NCBI GenBank assembly: GCA_946902985.2
Contig: OX336389.2
Location: forward strand, 1,078,227,788-1,078,291,787
Source: Meconema thalassinum
Taxonomy: Eukaryota; Arthropoda; Insecta; Orthoptera; Tettigoniidae
Length of the DNA: 64,000 bases
Reading direction: 5' to 3'
The notes beneath the pieces are model-generated. The model saw only the letters and a program-made list of their open reading frames with translations. It was not told the DNA's origin and did not search any database. Made by a program: the position numbers and the translations under genes. The stretch's first letter is position 1. Every line of letters begins with the position of its first letter. Shown piece after piece: positions 20,343 to 32,200 of the stretch.

Positions 20343-22700
20343 GAGGGGACGGCAAAGTAAAGACATTTATCGCCTAGTTAAAGCAGATAAGGTGAAGCCG
20401 AGTAATAGACAATAGAAGCGGTTTTGAGAGACTGAAACCAGTAGTTTCCATTGTAGGAGAGAGAAACTTTGAACGAGTAAAATCACACGTCCAATGCAGG
20501 TCGATAGGATTCACATCAGGGATCGTCAACAGCCGACAGAAATCGTCAAAATCGTTGAGATACGCCCGTGTGATAGAAGTGAAGTGTAAATATTGTAAGA
20601 AAAGAAATAAGAGTATCATTTTAAGTGTTTTAGGTAAAGTGAAAGCGTTTTATGCAAAGTGATATGTGTTATAATATGTACCAGAGTAATATTCTTTTAG
20701 TGTTTTAATGTGTGTTCAAAACGGATACACCAGTGTATTAAAAATGTTGTCAGTGTTAAATATAGTGAATATGTGTCAAGAAATTTCTGTACATAAGATG
20801 AGTTTGTACAATATGGAGTAAGTCAAGAAGGTGGGCCAAAATGTCACATCAAACGAGAATAAAGGTCAGAAAACGACCTTAGACATGTGAGTAAAGATTT
20901 TCATTATGTTTTGGTGTCGGGAAAAATTTTGTGTACAATTCCACCGGAGTTTTGAGTAAAAGGGATGTTTTTAAATAAATAATAACTAAATAAGAACGCG
21001 ATCTGAACGAAAATAAAGTTTTAAGAAATAATAAATAATTATGTGAAATAATAAATCCTGTAGAGGAAATGCATGGAATAAAATGTCAGTGTATTTAATG
21101 AATGTTATAAAAGCAAGCGTGATAATAATAATTATAACAAAGATATTTACATAAAGGTAAATTTGAATTATATGAAAAAAATAGCTTTTGAGCGTTTGTA
21201 AGGAATGTAATCATAATAATAACAGGGTAAAGAAATCTAAATAAAGATTAAATTGAATGATATAAAAATATAGAGCGTTGAAGCCGTAACAAATGTATAA
21301 GACATGATGTGAATGCATGTTCTTAAAAATGGAGCGATTTATTGTCAACGGAAAAGATTAATATAAGAATTGAGATATGTATCAATTGTTACTATGAAAT
21401 TTATCAGTTCTTTGGAAGGCATTCGGCCGTAAAGTAATGTGTAGCGTAATGGAACGCAATTAAATAAAAAGTCACGCTAGGAACGCGTAAAAGTTAAAGT
21501 ACTTGGTAAGTTACTTATGGAGGGTAGTTGATTGCAGTGAATTGAGATATGTTGTAAGTCCTCTAATTGTGACGTAGATCACGAGGCCATGTGTGTGTTA
21601 TTATTTAAAAGGGAGAAAATGTATGGTATTATTGAGCGTAGGTCCTGTAAGCTACGGCTAGACCCTAAATCGCATTTTGTATAAGCCCTCTATGTGGAAA
21701 TGTTCCCGAGGCATGTTAAGAGATTCGAACCTAGAATCCTCTTGTTGTTAAAGCCCCTAATTATTCGTCGTAGAATGTGTATTACTCTTCCCAATCAATG
21801 AGGACCCTCTCATAATTAATAAATGCCAAGGTTACGAAAGTGGGTTAATGAACCAATAATATTGTTGAATGAAAATAAGTGAAGTAAAAGCCAGGTCTCT
21901 CCTTAGAACTGAGAATAATGTGAAGGTTTGTTTAAAACCATTGAAGAGAGCTCCAACCGTAGACTAGGTAGGGAGCCGCTCTCCCTGTCATAAATCACGC
22001 TCGAGTATAATGGCCTGACCCTCATAGAGCGAGGGTGGGTAAAGATCGTTTTTGTAAGAGGTGTTAAAGACACCGTGAGTGTTTAAAGTTGTTAATGACC
22101 CGGGCGTTGAACCGAGGTCCTTGTAGATTTATATTATCGCTTGCCAGTTCAGATCGTAGTTTTCTTATGTGATAATGGTCTTATAAGACAAATGAATTAA
22201 ATAAAAATCCCTATTGTAATATGGAAAAAGAGGAATCCACGAGTTTTGTGAAGATAACTAGATTCGGGAGTAATCATAGTTTTTGACTTTGTCAAGTAAT
22301 CTTTATAACTCTGGAGTACACAGATGGTTTCCCGATCACCGAAGTGAATTTGCAAACTTGAGAGAGATAGTAAATACTGAGAATATGTGAAATGCCCAAA
22401 TATTGAAGTGAATAATTAACATGTAATTTTAAATGTAATTATATATTTGTTTTGATAATAAAAAAAGATAAAATAAATTCTTGAGGTGTACAAAAGTATG
22501 ACACCATTATTATGGAAAAGTATCGAGCCAAAGAAGCTCGTAGTTATATGGAACTTTAAGAGAAGTACTTTATGGAAGTGAAAATAATCATGGATTGTTG
22601 GTTTTAAGGAAAACCATGTGTTTTAATCTAATATTTGTTTTATTTTTATGCTATTCCTTGTTCACTTTGGACAAGTAGAATGATATTGGTCAGTAGTTTA

Positions 22701-25231
22701 TTTGTTTTATTGTTTGTAGCGCCATAATTTTGATTAATTAAATGTGTTAAAATAGGAGTTGATTTTGTTGTTATTTTTGCAAGTGTATCCTCTATTTAAT
22801 CCAAATTATGTAAGTCACAGAGTGGGAGAACTTACCGCAGCCCCGAAAAATCCCGAATTGAGCAATGCTGGCATACTGTGATATTTCTTGCTGCAAGGGC
22901 ACAGTACTGTGCCCTTATACGACGGAGTGGGTGATGGCGTGATTTGAATTGAGCGCGCTGAGGCACCACCAAGGATGCGGCAAACTGTTGACTCGCTATG
23001 ATTTGAAACAGGCGCGTGTTCTGAGTACCGCCAAGAAATGTCGGAACTCAATATACTTGATTACATTTGGATAAAGAAGGGGAAGGCACCAGCACTTCAG
23101 AATTATATTTGGAATAATTCTCCCGTTTAATTCACAAAGTTTTAATTGATATCAGTAACCTTCCAGCATGTTTTACGGTGGGGACCAATAGAAGAGAAGA
23201 TATCGCATTACGTGAAGCAACTACAGCTATCGATTTGTGACCTTGTGGCAGTATATAAACCGGCTCTTATGATGCCAGGCTATCTGTCTCTTTTGATCTG
23301 TCTGTGTGGATCAGCTGGTCGGTGGTGCTAACTCCTCGTTACGCTGTTACTCTACTCTGTGGTTATAGTGTGCAATTACTCCGCGAGGCTAGGCATTCAC
23401 AATAACATCTCCATGTTACTCCGATATTGTGTCAGAAGACATCGTCTCATTTTCACACCAGTGCGTGAAAAGTAAAGTGCCATTGTGTTCCATGAACTTA
23501 TTATTATTATGCTGATTGTGAAAATTCATCGTTATGAATATACTACAGGAATTACAGGTATGTGAATATGGACTTGTTTCACGCAAGTGACTGACAATTT
23601 TACTGTGTGTAAACTCTACCCATTGCTCAATGTTTATAAACTGGAATTGTGGCCAATTCGAACTAGCATTATAACAGAATGCAGAGTGATAGTGAGCGAC
23701 CATGAGAGCTTATGTAATATCATGGAAATTTCGTGTTAGTTGAGACATTCTAGCCAGGGGATATTGTTATTATTATCATCCAGCCCCGTAAGATCGACCC
23801 GATCATATTTGTGACAGTCAGTATAAGTGGATATTCCATAAACTGTGGGCTACACCATCAGAATGCCAAGTGTGCATTTGTGGAAGAGTTCGGAACGACC
23901 CCATAAGATGGTACGTCACTTTCCCACTCTTCAAACATGACGATCGGCTAGAGTGGCACAATGTGAGGGGAGCGATACCAGGATTGCCGGATGGGGATCC
24001 GGAGCGATGCCTGTCAGGGGCATATTTCTGTGGACGAGGACGCAGAGTGAGGTGAATGCTGGGATATTTCTCTTTCGTAGTGTGCAGCCATCACGGGTCC
24101 GTGGTGCCATGGTTCAATCCGCACCGAGGGATGACCCACCGCCACAGAACATCAAAGGTTGAAGCCTTCCGACTTATGTAGATCTTATTCTTGGGCCATG
24201 AATTTCCATAATTTCCGCTTAATCTATTCACTTTCCTAATCGTAAATAATCTTCGTTCTTATATAGTTGGTTGCATATAAGCTGGGCGTATATTTCTATT
24301 AGTCGCTTAGACTTGTAGGCGAGGTGGATCCTCATCATTTTTCACTCTTAATTATAATAAATAATAGGGGATGTCCTACCCCATTTGCAGCAGAATCATG
24401 ATACGTTAGAAGCATTTGCAATATTTTTCTGAATAATTAGCAAATATTTTCTAATGATTATAATAATAACAAAAATCTCTACAAATTTGTATTGGAAGAA
24501 CACCGAATTTTGATAAACAACAATGAAATAAATATTCCATGAGGATAATAATAAATGATAATGATAAATATGTTGAATTATGATTATAAACAAATTGTTT
24601 ATTTGTGTAAAAATCTGGGATCTTACGAACTTCAAATAATATTGGACATTTTTGAAACGAAGCCTAATAATAATAATGTGTCAATGCACTTTTCTAAAGT
24701 TAGATCAGGTAGATTGAGGTGTTGATTCTCGAATGAGTGGGATTCATGCGGGAGTGATATCCTGTCCCACATAATACTGCTTGCTTTGACAATAAAATGG
24801 GATGCATGCGGGAGTGATATCCTCTCCCATAGTGGTAACAGTGCTTCTAATGTCAGTCCAATTACTAAGAATTCCCATGAAATACACTGATATAAGGTCA
24901 GTGAATTGTTATGAATGTAATGACGTCACGTCCAACGTCATGCCGATTTTTGTGACGCTTGGTATTTAATGCATGTTCAGTGTTACATATGCTCTCATTA
25001 AATCATAAAATTATGAGAATTATAACGAGATATCTGATGCCACTTTTTATAAAGCCTACAATTATTATTATTTTTACTATTTTTGCTTTAAGGTGAATGA
25101 ATGCGTTGATAAATGTTAATTGTCAAACTAAAGCAATTTGACATGCCACGCTAGTAAGTGTCATTCTGAATTATGTGTTTTCTTCGTAATAGTGAAACGC
25201 GGGTGTGGAACAATGAATAATAAATATAAAT
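22701..25231. other. Flanking DNA without recognisable gene
   Basis: AT-rich sequence. GTATATAAACC at 23251 looks like a TATA box but has no coding region after it. A 32-bp sequence beginning TGGGATTCATGCGGGAG near 24742 is repeated about 55 bp later near 24800. The short frames here have no coding character that I recognise. Confidence 0.5.
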
Positions 25232-25530
25232 ATGTTAAGTAATAGTAGGGGTAAGGGAACTTCTATTGCACTTGGCGTGGCTGTGCCCAATAAACCAACA
25301 TGGCGGCCAAACATAGGTGAATCATTTAAATAATTAATATCTCTCGAACGCATGATCGGATGTTGACAAATGAGGTGTCGTTGGACTCGAGCTGACAGGG
25401 GCTTTGCTGTGGATCACTCATTTCAACCCTAAAAAATCCTACTCCTACTAGGGGTGAAATGGTATTTTCTTAGTAAAAGTCGCTATCCGTGTGATACATG
25501 TAAGTAAGACACTGCTAATATGAAATTAAA
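25232..25530 (+). repeat. Left arm of the 25.2/36.0-kb inverted repeat
   Basis: It runs from ATGTTAAGTAATAGTAGGGG to GCTAATATGAAATTAAA and matches the complement of 35692-36003 at an estimated 85-90%. It includes the complement of the recurring core CGAGTCCAACGACACCTCAT and a short palindrome CCTACTAGGGG-like run near 25445. The G/C-rich outer edge differs between arms (a four-G run here, long C runs on the right). Confidence 0.8.
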
Positions 25531-26020
25531 TGCCTTTAGCTAAGGTCTTTGTTCAAACTTTAACACACGATGAATTTTACCAATTTTAGTCCATGATCTA
25601 GAGCCTGTTTAAGTGCCATGTAATGAACAACATGGTATAGGATTTAAGACAACAATCAAAAGACCTTACATATTCATTAAGTCCATTATTATCAGGAACC
25701 ATTCTCTGCCAACAAGTGCTTACTGCGTATGACAATGCTGTAGACTGGTGAGTTAGACAGCCTTTCTTGCTAAGGGTCTCCTATATACCCTAAACATGGC
25801 TATACATGTTAGTTCTGAACATTTAGTTGTTAATTGTATATTGAGTTTATATACAGAGCTTATACAAGCACGTCTTAAACGCGGTCTAACTTCACAAGAG
25901 TCATATGCAACACGCAAAGTATGTTTCCGCTACCTATCGGTAAATATAAGCACTACCTGAACTACTAGCATGCTTCCTAGCGGAGGATATGAACACTCAC
26001 TAGTGATATCCGAGGTGAGC

Positions 26021-26284
26021 TGAGGTTAGGTTAGGTAAAGTTAGGTTAGCCATGAAAATAAGCTAACAAAATAAGCCACCAAAAATAATTGGTTTTTACC
26101 CCTGAGGTCTTGGGTTCCAACTCGACTATGCATAGAAATTTATAATCATCTGAGAGTTGAAATGTTCGGTTAGGTAAGGTAAATTTAGGTTAGTTAGGTT
26201 AGGTTAGGTGAAGTAAGGTTAGGTAGTGTTAGGTTAGGTTAGATTAGGTGAAGTAAGGTTAGGTTAGGTTAGGTTAGGTGAGCT
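26021..26284 (+). repeat. Interstitial TTAGG-type tract
   Basis: Scattered runs of (TTAGG)n, the longest four to five units near 26255-26280, interrupted by TTAGGTAAAG-like variants. TTAGG is the telomere unit of most insects, but such degenerate runs are common inside arthropod genomes, so this does not show a chromosome end. Confidence 0.6.
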
Positions 26285-26374
26285 GATGTTAAGTCTTTAA
26301 ATATTCCCTCTCTAGCAGACACTTTCGAAGACCAACAAAAAATCCACTAAATACATTGACAAAAATAACTTGTC

Positions 26375-26583
26375 AAATAAGCCAATACAAAAGCCAATAC
26401 ACAAGCCAATACAAAAGCCAACACAAAAGCCAACACATAAGCCAACACAAAAGCCAACACATAAGCCAATATATAAGCTTATGGTAAGTCACTCCATCAG
26501 CAAAACAGTTGTAACCTTTGTAGTGTGAACATCGTACTGACATGTCAGTTACTACTATGGAACTTATTACAACCAACAAAGGT
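26375..26583 (+). repeat. Truncated terminal copy of the FLYWCH/Mutator-like element
   Basis: A minisatellite of AAGCCAATAC/AAGCCAACAC units (26375-26480) is followed by ACCTTTGTAGTGTGAACAT and then an ATG at 26559 reading MELITTNKG. The same order appears inverted at 45425-45790, where the ATG opens a FLYWCH-domain frame (MELTTANQG). Homology stops at 26583. This is therefore a second, inverted and truncated end of the same element family, not a gene. Confidence 0.65.
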
Positions 26584-29500
26584 AGGTTTATTCGAGCCTA
26601 AACGTTGGCCGCCACATAACTATGTACCCGAAACCACTTACCAATACCTGGTGAAATCACTCGTTGGTCACTGGATCGAAGAACCTGAAAATGCCAGGCG
26701 AAAAACCCTCCCAGGTCCTACCACCAAGTAAAGGAGTGAATGGGGAACTAGTCATCCTAACAGGCTGTCTTATGAATGACCATGGATTCGAAGGAGAAAT
26801 GAATAAATGAACTAGCTCAAGAACACGAAAAACAATTCTAAAGAGAACTATCTCAATGGTGGAATACCCTGAAAATTCCAGGCGATGGTAATCTTAACAC
26901 GACCTCCCATCTCTTCATTAAAATATCACGCCATGATTTAAAATTGGGAAAACAAACTTTATTCCATAAAGGACAAGACAACTGAAAAAGAAAAGAAATA
27001 AAACACCCTATCGTCAAACGACCAAAGTCACAGTTACCAAAACTGTGTCAAGAAAACCTAAAGAATAAATCCAAGAATGGATTATGGCAATCACCTACCC
27101 GCTGGGGTGATCCTAGACATTATAACTAGCTTTATATTATAAGAATGTTACGTGTCAATCTCACAATGATATTTAGTAGATTGAATAATAGACTGAACGA
27201 TGAATATAAATTAAAAGAATTAGCATGAATAGATTATATATGTATCGTATTAAACGATTTTCTAATGCTGTAGCGTTTATCAAAATTATGTACAATGAAT
27301 TTACAAGGATTTATACAGAAATGTGTCTTTGGACACTCAAATGTTTCAGTTTAACAGGTGATCTGGGTCATAGCATTCGCATCGTTACATATTATAGAAA
27401 GAATCGTTCATTAAACAAGGTTACATTCCACCAAGCGATTAAGCTAAGTAGAATATCAATGGTCTACGTTCATGTTTCATGTATAAAATAGACTTGTGTA
27501 AAATTGTAGAGGTTTTGATTATCAGCTGTGGAAATGCCTTAAGTCACATAAACAGATTATCCAAGCATTGCTCATGATTAGGTGAAGAAAAGCATGTAGG
27601 CTTGATCTATCAAAGATCAATGACACCGATGTCTCAAACAGACATGAAAATACAAGAAAACCTCTCCTAGGTTTATATAACACCAAACACGGGTGTTGGA
27701 CTACTCGAAGTAAAAACAGATTGGCACTCACTGGCTTAAAAGCTCTTACCGGCTCAATCCAAAACTGGCCTAATGCTTCAACAAGCATAAAATCACAAGA
27801 AACAGCATAATCCCGGATATGGATTCGAATCACGAAAATAAGGTTATAAGAACCTTCAAACGCCATTATTAAATCTCTTTATTATCACAAAAACCTACAA
27901 TACATGCTTAAACTACACACTAACCTTAAGCACGTTGTTCAAAGTCATGAAACTAAAGCATTTCACTAGCAAAAATAAACTATCTTGCCTCACAATAATG
28001 TACAACGAGAATACTGCTTAATTCTCTTGACTCAAAGTCAAGCTACCCTGGAATAATTTAATCAAAATTCAGGACGGTGTTCAAAAATGCTGTACTAATA
28101 TCTCACCCACACAATTGCACTGAATGCAATTATTTACGTTAGTCTTATAGAAAATAAATGTCTCGGAATGACATCAAATGTTAAGTTACCCACAAATTAA
28201 TACCTTATAGAAGCTGGAACTGATCCTTCCCTAAATAGGGACAGCCTCCAACGTCGGTGGGCTTCGAAATATCAGTGGATAAGACCTACACCATGAAAGC
28301 AAGTTAACTTCACCCGTTAATCCAATGACAATCATTAGACCAATCCACTAATAAATCTTCACGCACTAAAGCGCAATGCTCTCCATGAAAATAATCCAAA
28401 AAGTGGATTAAAACTATAAAGGCATTGAACACCAAGAAAAACTTTCCAAGATTCAAGTCGCTGCGTGAAAACAGAGTTCCTAACTCATCAGTAGTACATG
28501 AAAATATGTACTGGCCACAAGGAAAATAGTGTTCCAAACACTATTAAACAAAACGCGATTAAAACTATACTTATACAAAAATATGGAGTTCTTCTCCTAA
28601 TCCTGCTTCTCGGCAATAAAAATACGCACAACTAAATAAATTACATTACTGAATTTACTGATTAAATATCAAAACTATTAATACGCAAGGGATGAATTCA
28701 TTAAGAGAATACAAAATCCAGGGTATGCAACAAATCAGAATTGACAGAAACATCGAACCTAAACTTGTGCTTGCCCATTTAATCTACAAAAGAAAAAGGT
28801 ATGGCATTTGCAATTGCTAACAAATGCCCTCACTAAACTACGATAAAGAAGTTGCTGGTCCAGTACCTTTCGTTGCATCTTGTAGCGTCGTAAAAAGATA
28901 TAAGTATCTGATGAATCTCCACGTTATCATCAGATAATACATTCTTCTTCCTTGGAGATGGGATTCGAACCCGGGTACGCGACGCACACGAACAATGGTC
29001 CGGTGGCAGTCCGTGCCCTCGTCGTTCATGCCAGAAAGTTATTACACGCCCGTGAAATTGTACTGTCCTGCATGTCGTAGCCTGCGAAAACATCAGCTAG
29101 CAACCACTGGAGTACTAAGAAAGTAGGCTCCTTTCCTAAAAGGAAAATGCAGTTTGTGGGTTGCAAGCATCCCGCTCATGCATTCCACACGTAGCTACCC
29201 CATATCATTTAACCAGCCATTCTGGAAGTTATAGCATGAACGTTAATCTTCCCCACCAAAATCTCAAATAACAATATGCCTTTTATTATCCGCATGATGC
29301 ACTGCGTAACAAGTCTTGATGTCGGCATATACTGGCTCGAGAATACACGTTGCTATAACATGTGAAAGAATCCACACAGGATTTCGTAATGGCTGCCTTA
29401 ACACGAACACCGCTGGACAAAGAAATAAATCAGTCCGCGCTCCGTTTAGAAACTAGTCTTTCTTTCTCGATACGACAATCTGGATTTCAACTGTACTACA

Positions 29501-30541
29501 AGTGTCTCAATTCCATTATGATATGGTAGCTGCGGTAAATACTCGCACACGGTACACGGTCGCTTGTCGGGACATAATAATGTATCCGGAGACAACACAC
29601 TTAGAAGAAAACGTTCGGCCTAGCCAAGTAAAAATGCTAGCCGCCTCAACACGTAGGAACTTCAACTCGCCTTGCACTAGCGAATAGCTCACTGGCTGAG
29701 TTACGTAACAGCACATCTGACAACTGGAGAACGAGTAAGCCTCTCTCGCTGGCTGCGACACGCTACGGGAAGCTACCCCCTACTCCTCTCCTTTCTATAT
29801 ATATATCGATATGTCAATATCTCGCTTGTAGCTTTGATCATTACAGAGGTTATTCCTGCGTTTCACTTGTTAGATTCTATTCCTCATATATAATAGCTTA
29901 CTGCTATGGTAATCCAGGTTCTACAGTCTTCGAAAGGTCTTCAATAACTCGGATTAGCTTCAAAACAGTAAAGATAATCCTCTAGCTGTGGTCGATGTAT
30001 GACATGACGTCACACATGGATTTATTGATCGGCCGGGCTACGGGTCAGTCCACTCGGAAATGCTCGTAACTCCCGATCTGAAGCCGAATGATACTTCTTA
30101 TAACCTCTGCGCTGCATAGCATGGCTTGTCTCGCAAGCTCAACTGCTTCGCGCCTCCTGACGTCTCTATTACAGTATCTGGACAAAAACCTTATGAAAAA
30201 AACGGTACAGTACAAACGCCATGTGTTATAATAAAACGTTGCACAAGAGCACAGAGTACTTTAAAGCATATTGTATGCTTTTTCACTGTCTGTTCGCTAC
30301 GTTAATGGCGCATGACCACACCTAAAAAAACACACAAAATAACCAATCACTCTATCAATCAATCAATCAATGTTTGTAAATAAAACTTTAACGTTAATTG
30401 GCATTAAAATACCAAACATCATTCAAAAAATATTTAAAAATTAACAGTATGTCGGCAAAACAGTAGCCCATCTACTTTTTTTTTTGTAAAGCTGGAGTCA
30501 TTCACATCCCCCTTTAACCAATATATAAACAAAAGTGAATG
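26584..30541. other. AT-rich stretch without recognisable gene
   Basis: No recognised protein family on either strand. A frame of 114 residues at 27522-27866 (minus) lacks any motif. CCCGGGTTCGAATCC at about 28960-28975 (minus) resembles a Pol III B box, but no matching A box is clear. Simple repeats include TATATATATA near 29800 and (TCAA)n near 30350. Confidence 0.5.
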
Positions 30542-30816
30542 TCATGTCGTTTTGTCCAGATTATCTTGTTCAAACCTGTGGATATTAGTTGAGTCCATAG
30601 GGAACGACACGTAAGTTGAATTTAAATTTTTGTTTAAAAAAATCCAACATGGCCTTGTACTTTCCCGGTCAACAACCATTATGGTCTTGTACCGGTTGCC
30701 AATACACAGCCATTTAACCAAAAAAGCAGTAATCGTCCCGGTCATGTACAGGTAATAAATTTTGTCTAGAGGTTTCAATAGTGGTAAAAAGGGATAGCAT
30801 TTTTAGTTAGGCTTAC

Positions 30817-31328
30817 CTGAGTTTTAAGTAGTTCACTGGCTGGCAATGCTTCCACTGTAGTGCGTCTCGGATTTTCAGCGAATGCTACAGCAGTAAAGCT
30901 TTTCTTTCCAAGTTTCTAAAAATGAATAAAATAAACCGCCATAAATACCTACCACGTTAATACATGCATTTCATAAAAAAATAAAAAATAAAAAACAAGT
31001 TAGTTAAAAAATCTCACCTTGACTTGTACTGGCTTGTTGCTCTTTCCTCAAAAGTGCAGTCGTTTCTCTCTGAGACATATAAGGTATACCGGTTATCTGC
31101 AAACAAATAAATAAAAAACAGTAATTCCCTTATCAATTAGTACAAATTTAAGATTCATTAGCATTACATCATTAAAATAATCATTAATATGTACTTACCT
31201 AAAACAAAAGTATTTTTTCTTCCAAAGTTCAGTTCAGAGCTCCACTGTATATGTCTGTTTGCTAAAACAGCAAGTGCATTATTAACACAATTTTTATCAG
31301 TCAGCTTAGCAACAGAGAGGGTCTGCAT
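30817..31328 (-). pseudogene. Candidate three-exon gene fragment with consensus splice sites
   Basis: Exon 1 (31199-31328) starts at an ATG with MQTLSVAKLTDKNCVNN and ends at TTTTAG/GTAAGT. Exon 2 (31018-31096) follows a TTTGCAG acceptor, keeps the frame (DNRYTLYVSERNDCTFEE) and ends CAAG/GTGAGA. Exon 3 (30817-30915) follows ATTTTTAG, is open as KLGKKSFTAVAFAENPRR onward, and ends ACTCAG/GTAAGC. The splice phase of exon 2 as it stands gives a stop in exon 3. A one-base change inside exon 2 would join the two open frames, hence the pseudogene label. I do not recognise the family. It could be a transposon-borne gene, as it lies within the 25.2-36.0-kb inverted-repeat unit. Confidence 0.35.
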
Positions 31329-31889
31329 TTCTCAGCGTTTTGACCTTGAACTGTTGTCTGTTTCGCACTTGTTCCCACACCTTCCCACATTCCTTAAGCT
31401 TCATAAGATTCGTGTACCTTTTACTAGTTCATTTTTAATAAAGAACCAAAATGTCCGCCTCATATACACCTGTAGTACAACTGTCTAGGAACCAAAATGG
31501 CGGCCTGTGTTTATACGCCAGAACTGCTAGCCGCCACCAGCCAAGTAACCTAATACTGTACTTCCTGCCTACGCAGACATTCCTGTCTTACCACCCAGCT
31601 CTCACCAAACCAGCTAGGCCTGGCCAGGTCGTGTATTGAGTGCGAGCAGGCAAGACTGTTATGTGGCATTTAAAACGTGTGTGTGTGTTAAACATGTTAC
31701 TGTAATAATAATAATCAATAGCAAGCGGCCATCCTCAACCTGTACATATTAACCACACACTTTCACCTTACAACACTTGACTTCACCCTGTCCAATCATT
31801 AGTTTATAAAATTTCAGGGCACATCACTTGGTGGACGGAATGTTATAGGTTTTCATATCCTACAACCTTCTGCTATGCCAGACAGCGGT

Positions 31890-32200
31890 CTCGCTCATCA
31901 CCATTGACTGACACGATAAAGACCCCCTTCAGGGGTAAAAAAATCTTATCTCACTTGACACATTTTCAAATATTAACCTCTATCCGTCATAGGAAATATC
32001 GCAAAACCAACCGTCATAAGCCCCCCTGCCGTACCGCCAAAATAGAAATTAATTTCTTCCGGCCATGGTCACCGTGGTCGACAACAGGTTCGTTGAGACA
32101 CATAACAGCAGTACCGTCTCTCTCAACGACCACTCTAAATTAAAATTTTAAAAGGTAAAAAAAATATTTTTCCAACATGTAGTATGGCGTTAGGCCCTTT
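31890..32200 (+). repeat. Conserved module preceding the 115-bp array (copy 1)
   Basis: Shares with 41585-41905 the ordered landmarks CTCATCACC, CTTCAGGGGTAAA (CTTTAGGGGTAAA there), CCGTCATAGGAAATATC, GACAACAGGTTCGTTGA, the exact GTACCGTCTCTCTCAACG, and ATGGCGTTAGGCCC. I estimate 70% identity. In both places it leads directly into array units containing GCCTTATTGGTT. It looks like subterminal, non-coding DNA of one repeat family. Confidence 0.65.

Larger units (their letters stand above)
1..22700 (+). mobile_element. Element B: Ty3/Gypsy-type LTR retrotransposon with ~3.9-kb LTRs, host of two nested insertions
   Basis: Sequence 1-646 continues at 7142 and matches 19915-22597 at about 99.3% (about 19 differences counted over 2.69 kb), so these are the two LTRs. 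The internal region (about 9313-18759) reads gag, protease, RT, RNase H and integrase on the plus strand. A polypurine tract at 18746-18759 followed by TG puts the 3' LTR start at 18760, so the 5' LTR should begin about 1.15 kb left of the window. Element A interrupts the 5' LTR and element C interrupts gag. Several frameshifts make B non-functional in cis. The right LTR end is uncertain by about 30 bp and no target duplication can be tested, because the left end lies outside the window. Confidence 0.85.
18760..22700 (+). repeat. 3' LTR of element B (~3.9 kb)
   Basis: It starts TGAACTCATG after the polypurine tract. From 19915 onward it matches the window's left edge and 7142-9184. The first 1.15 kb has no counterpart in the window because the left LTR is cut off there. 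It contains three tandem U3 repeats and a TATA box at 20333. Over the final ~100 bp it resembles 9185-9277 only weakly. LTRs of this size are unusual for Ty3/Gypsy. Short frames within it (for example 19438-19641) show no family resemblance and I do not call them genes. Confidence 0.82.

Noticed and set aside
24115..24165. Second SINE head near ATGGTTCAATCCGCACC
   Set aside because: Weak B-box resemblance only; no A box and no duplication found.
27522..27866. 114-residue minus-strand protein
   Set aside because: Hydrophobic, no recognisable motif, no splice or promoter context; likely a chance frame.
28940..29040. tRNA gene or SINE with CCCGGGTTCGAATCC
   Set aside because: Only a B-box-like motif is visible; no A box at the right distance and no flanking duplication.
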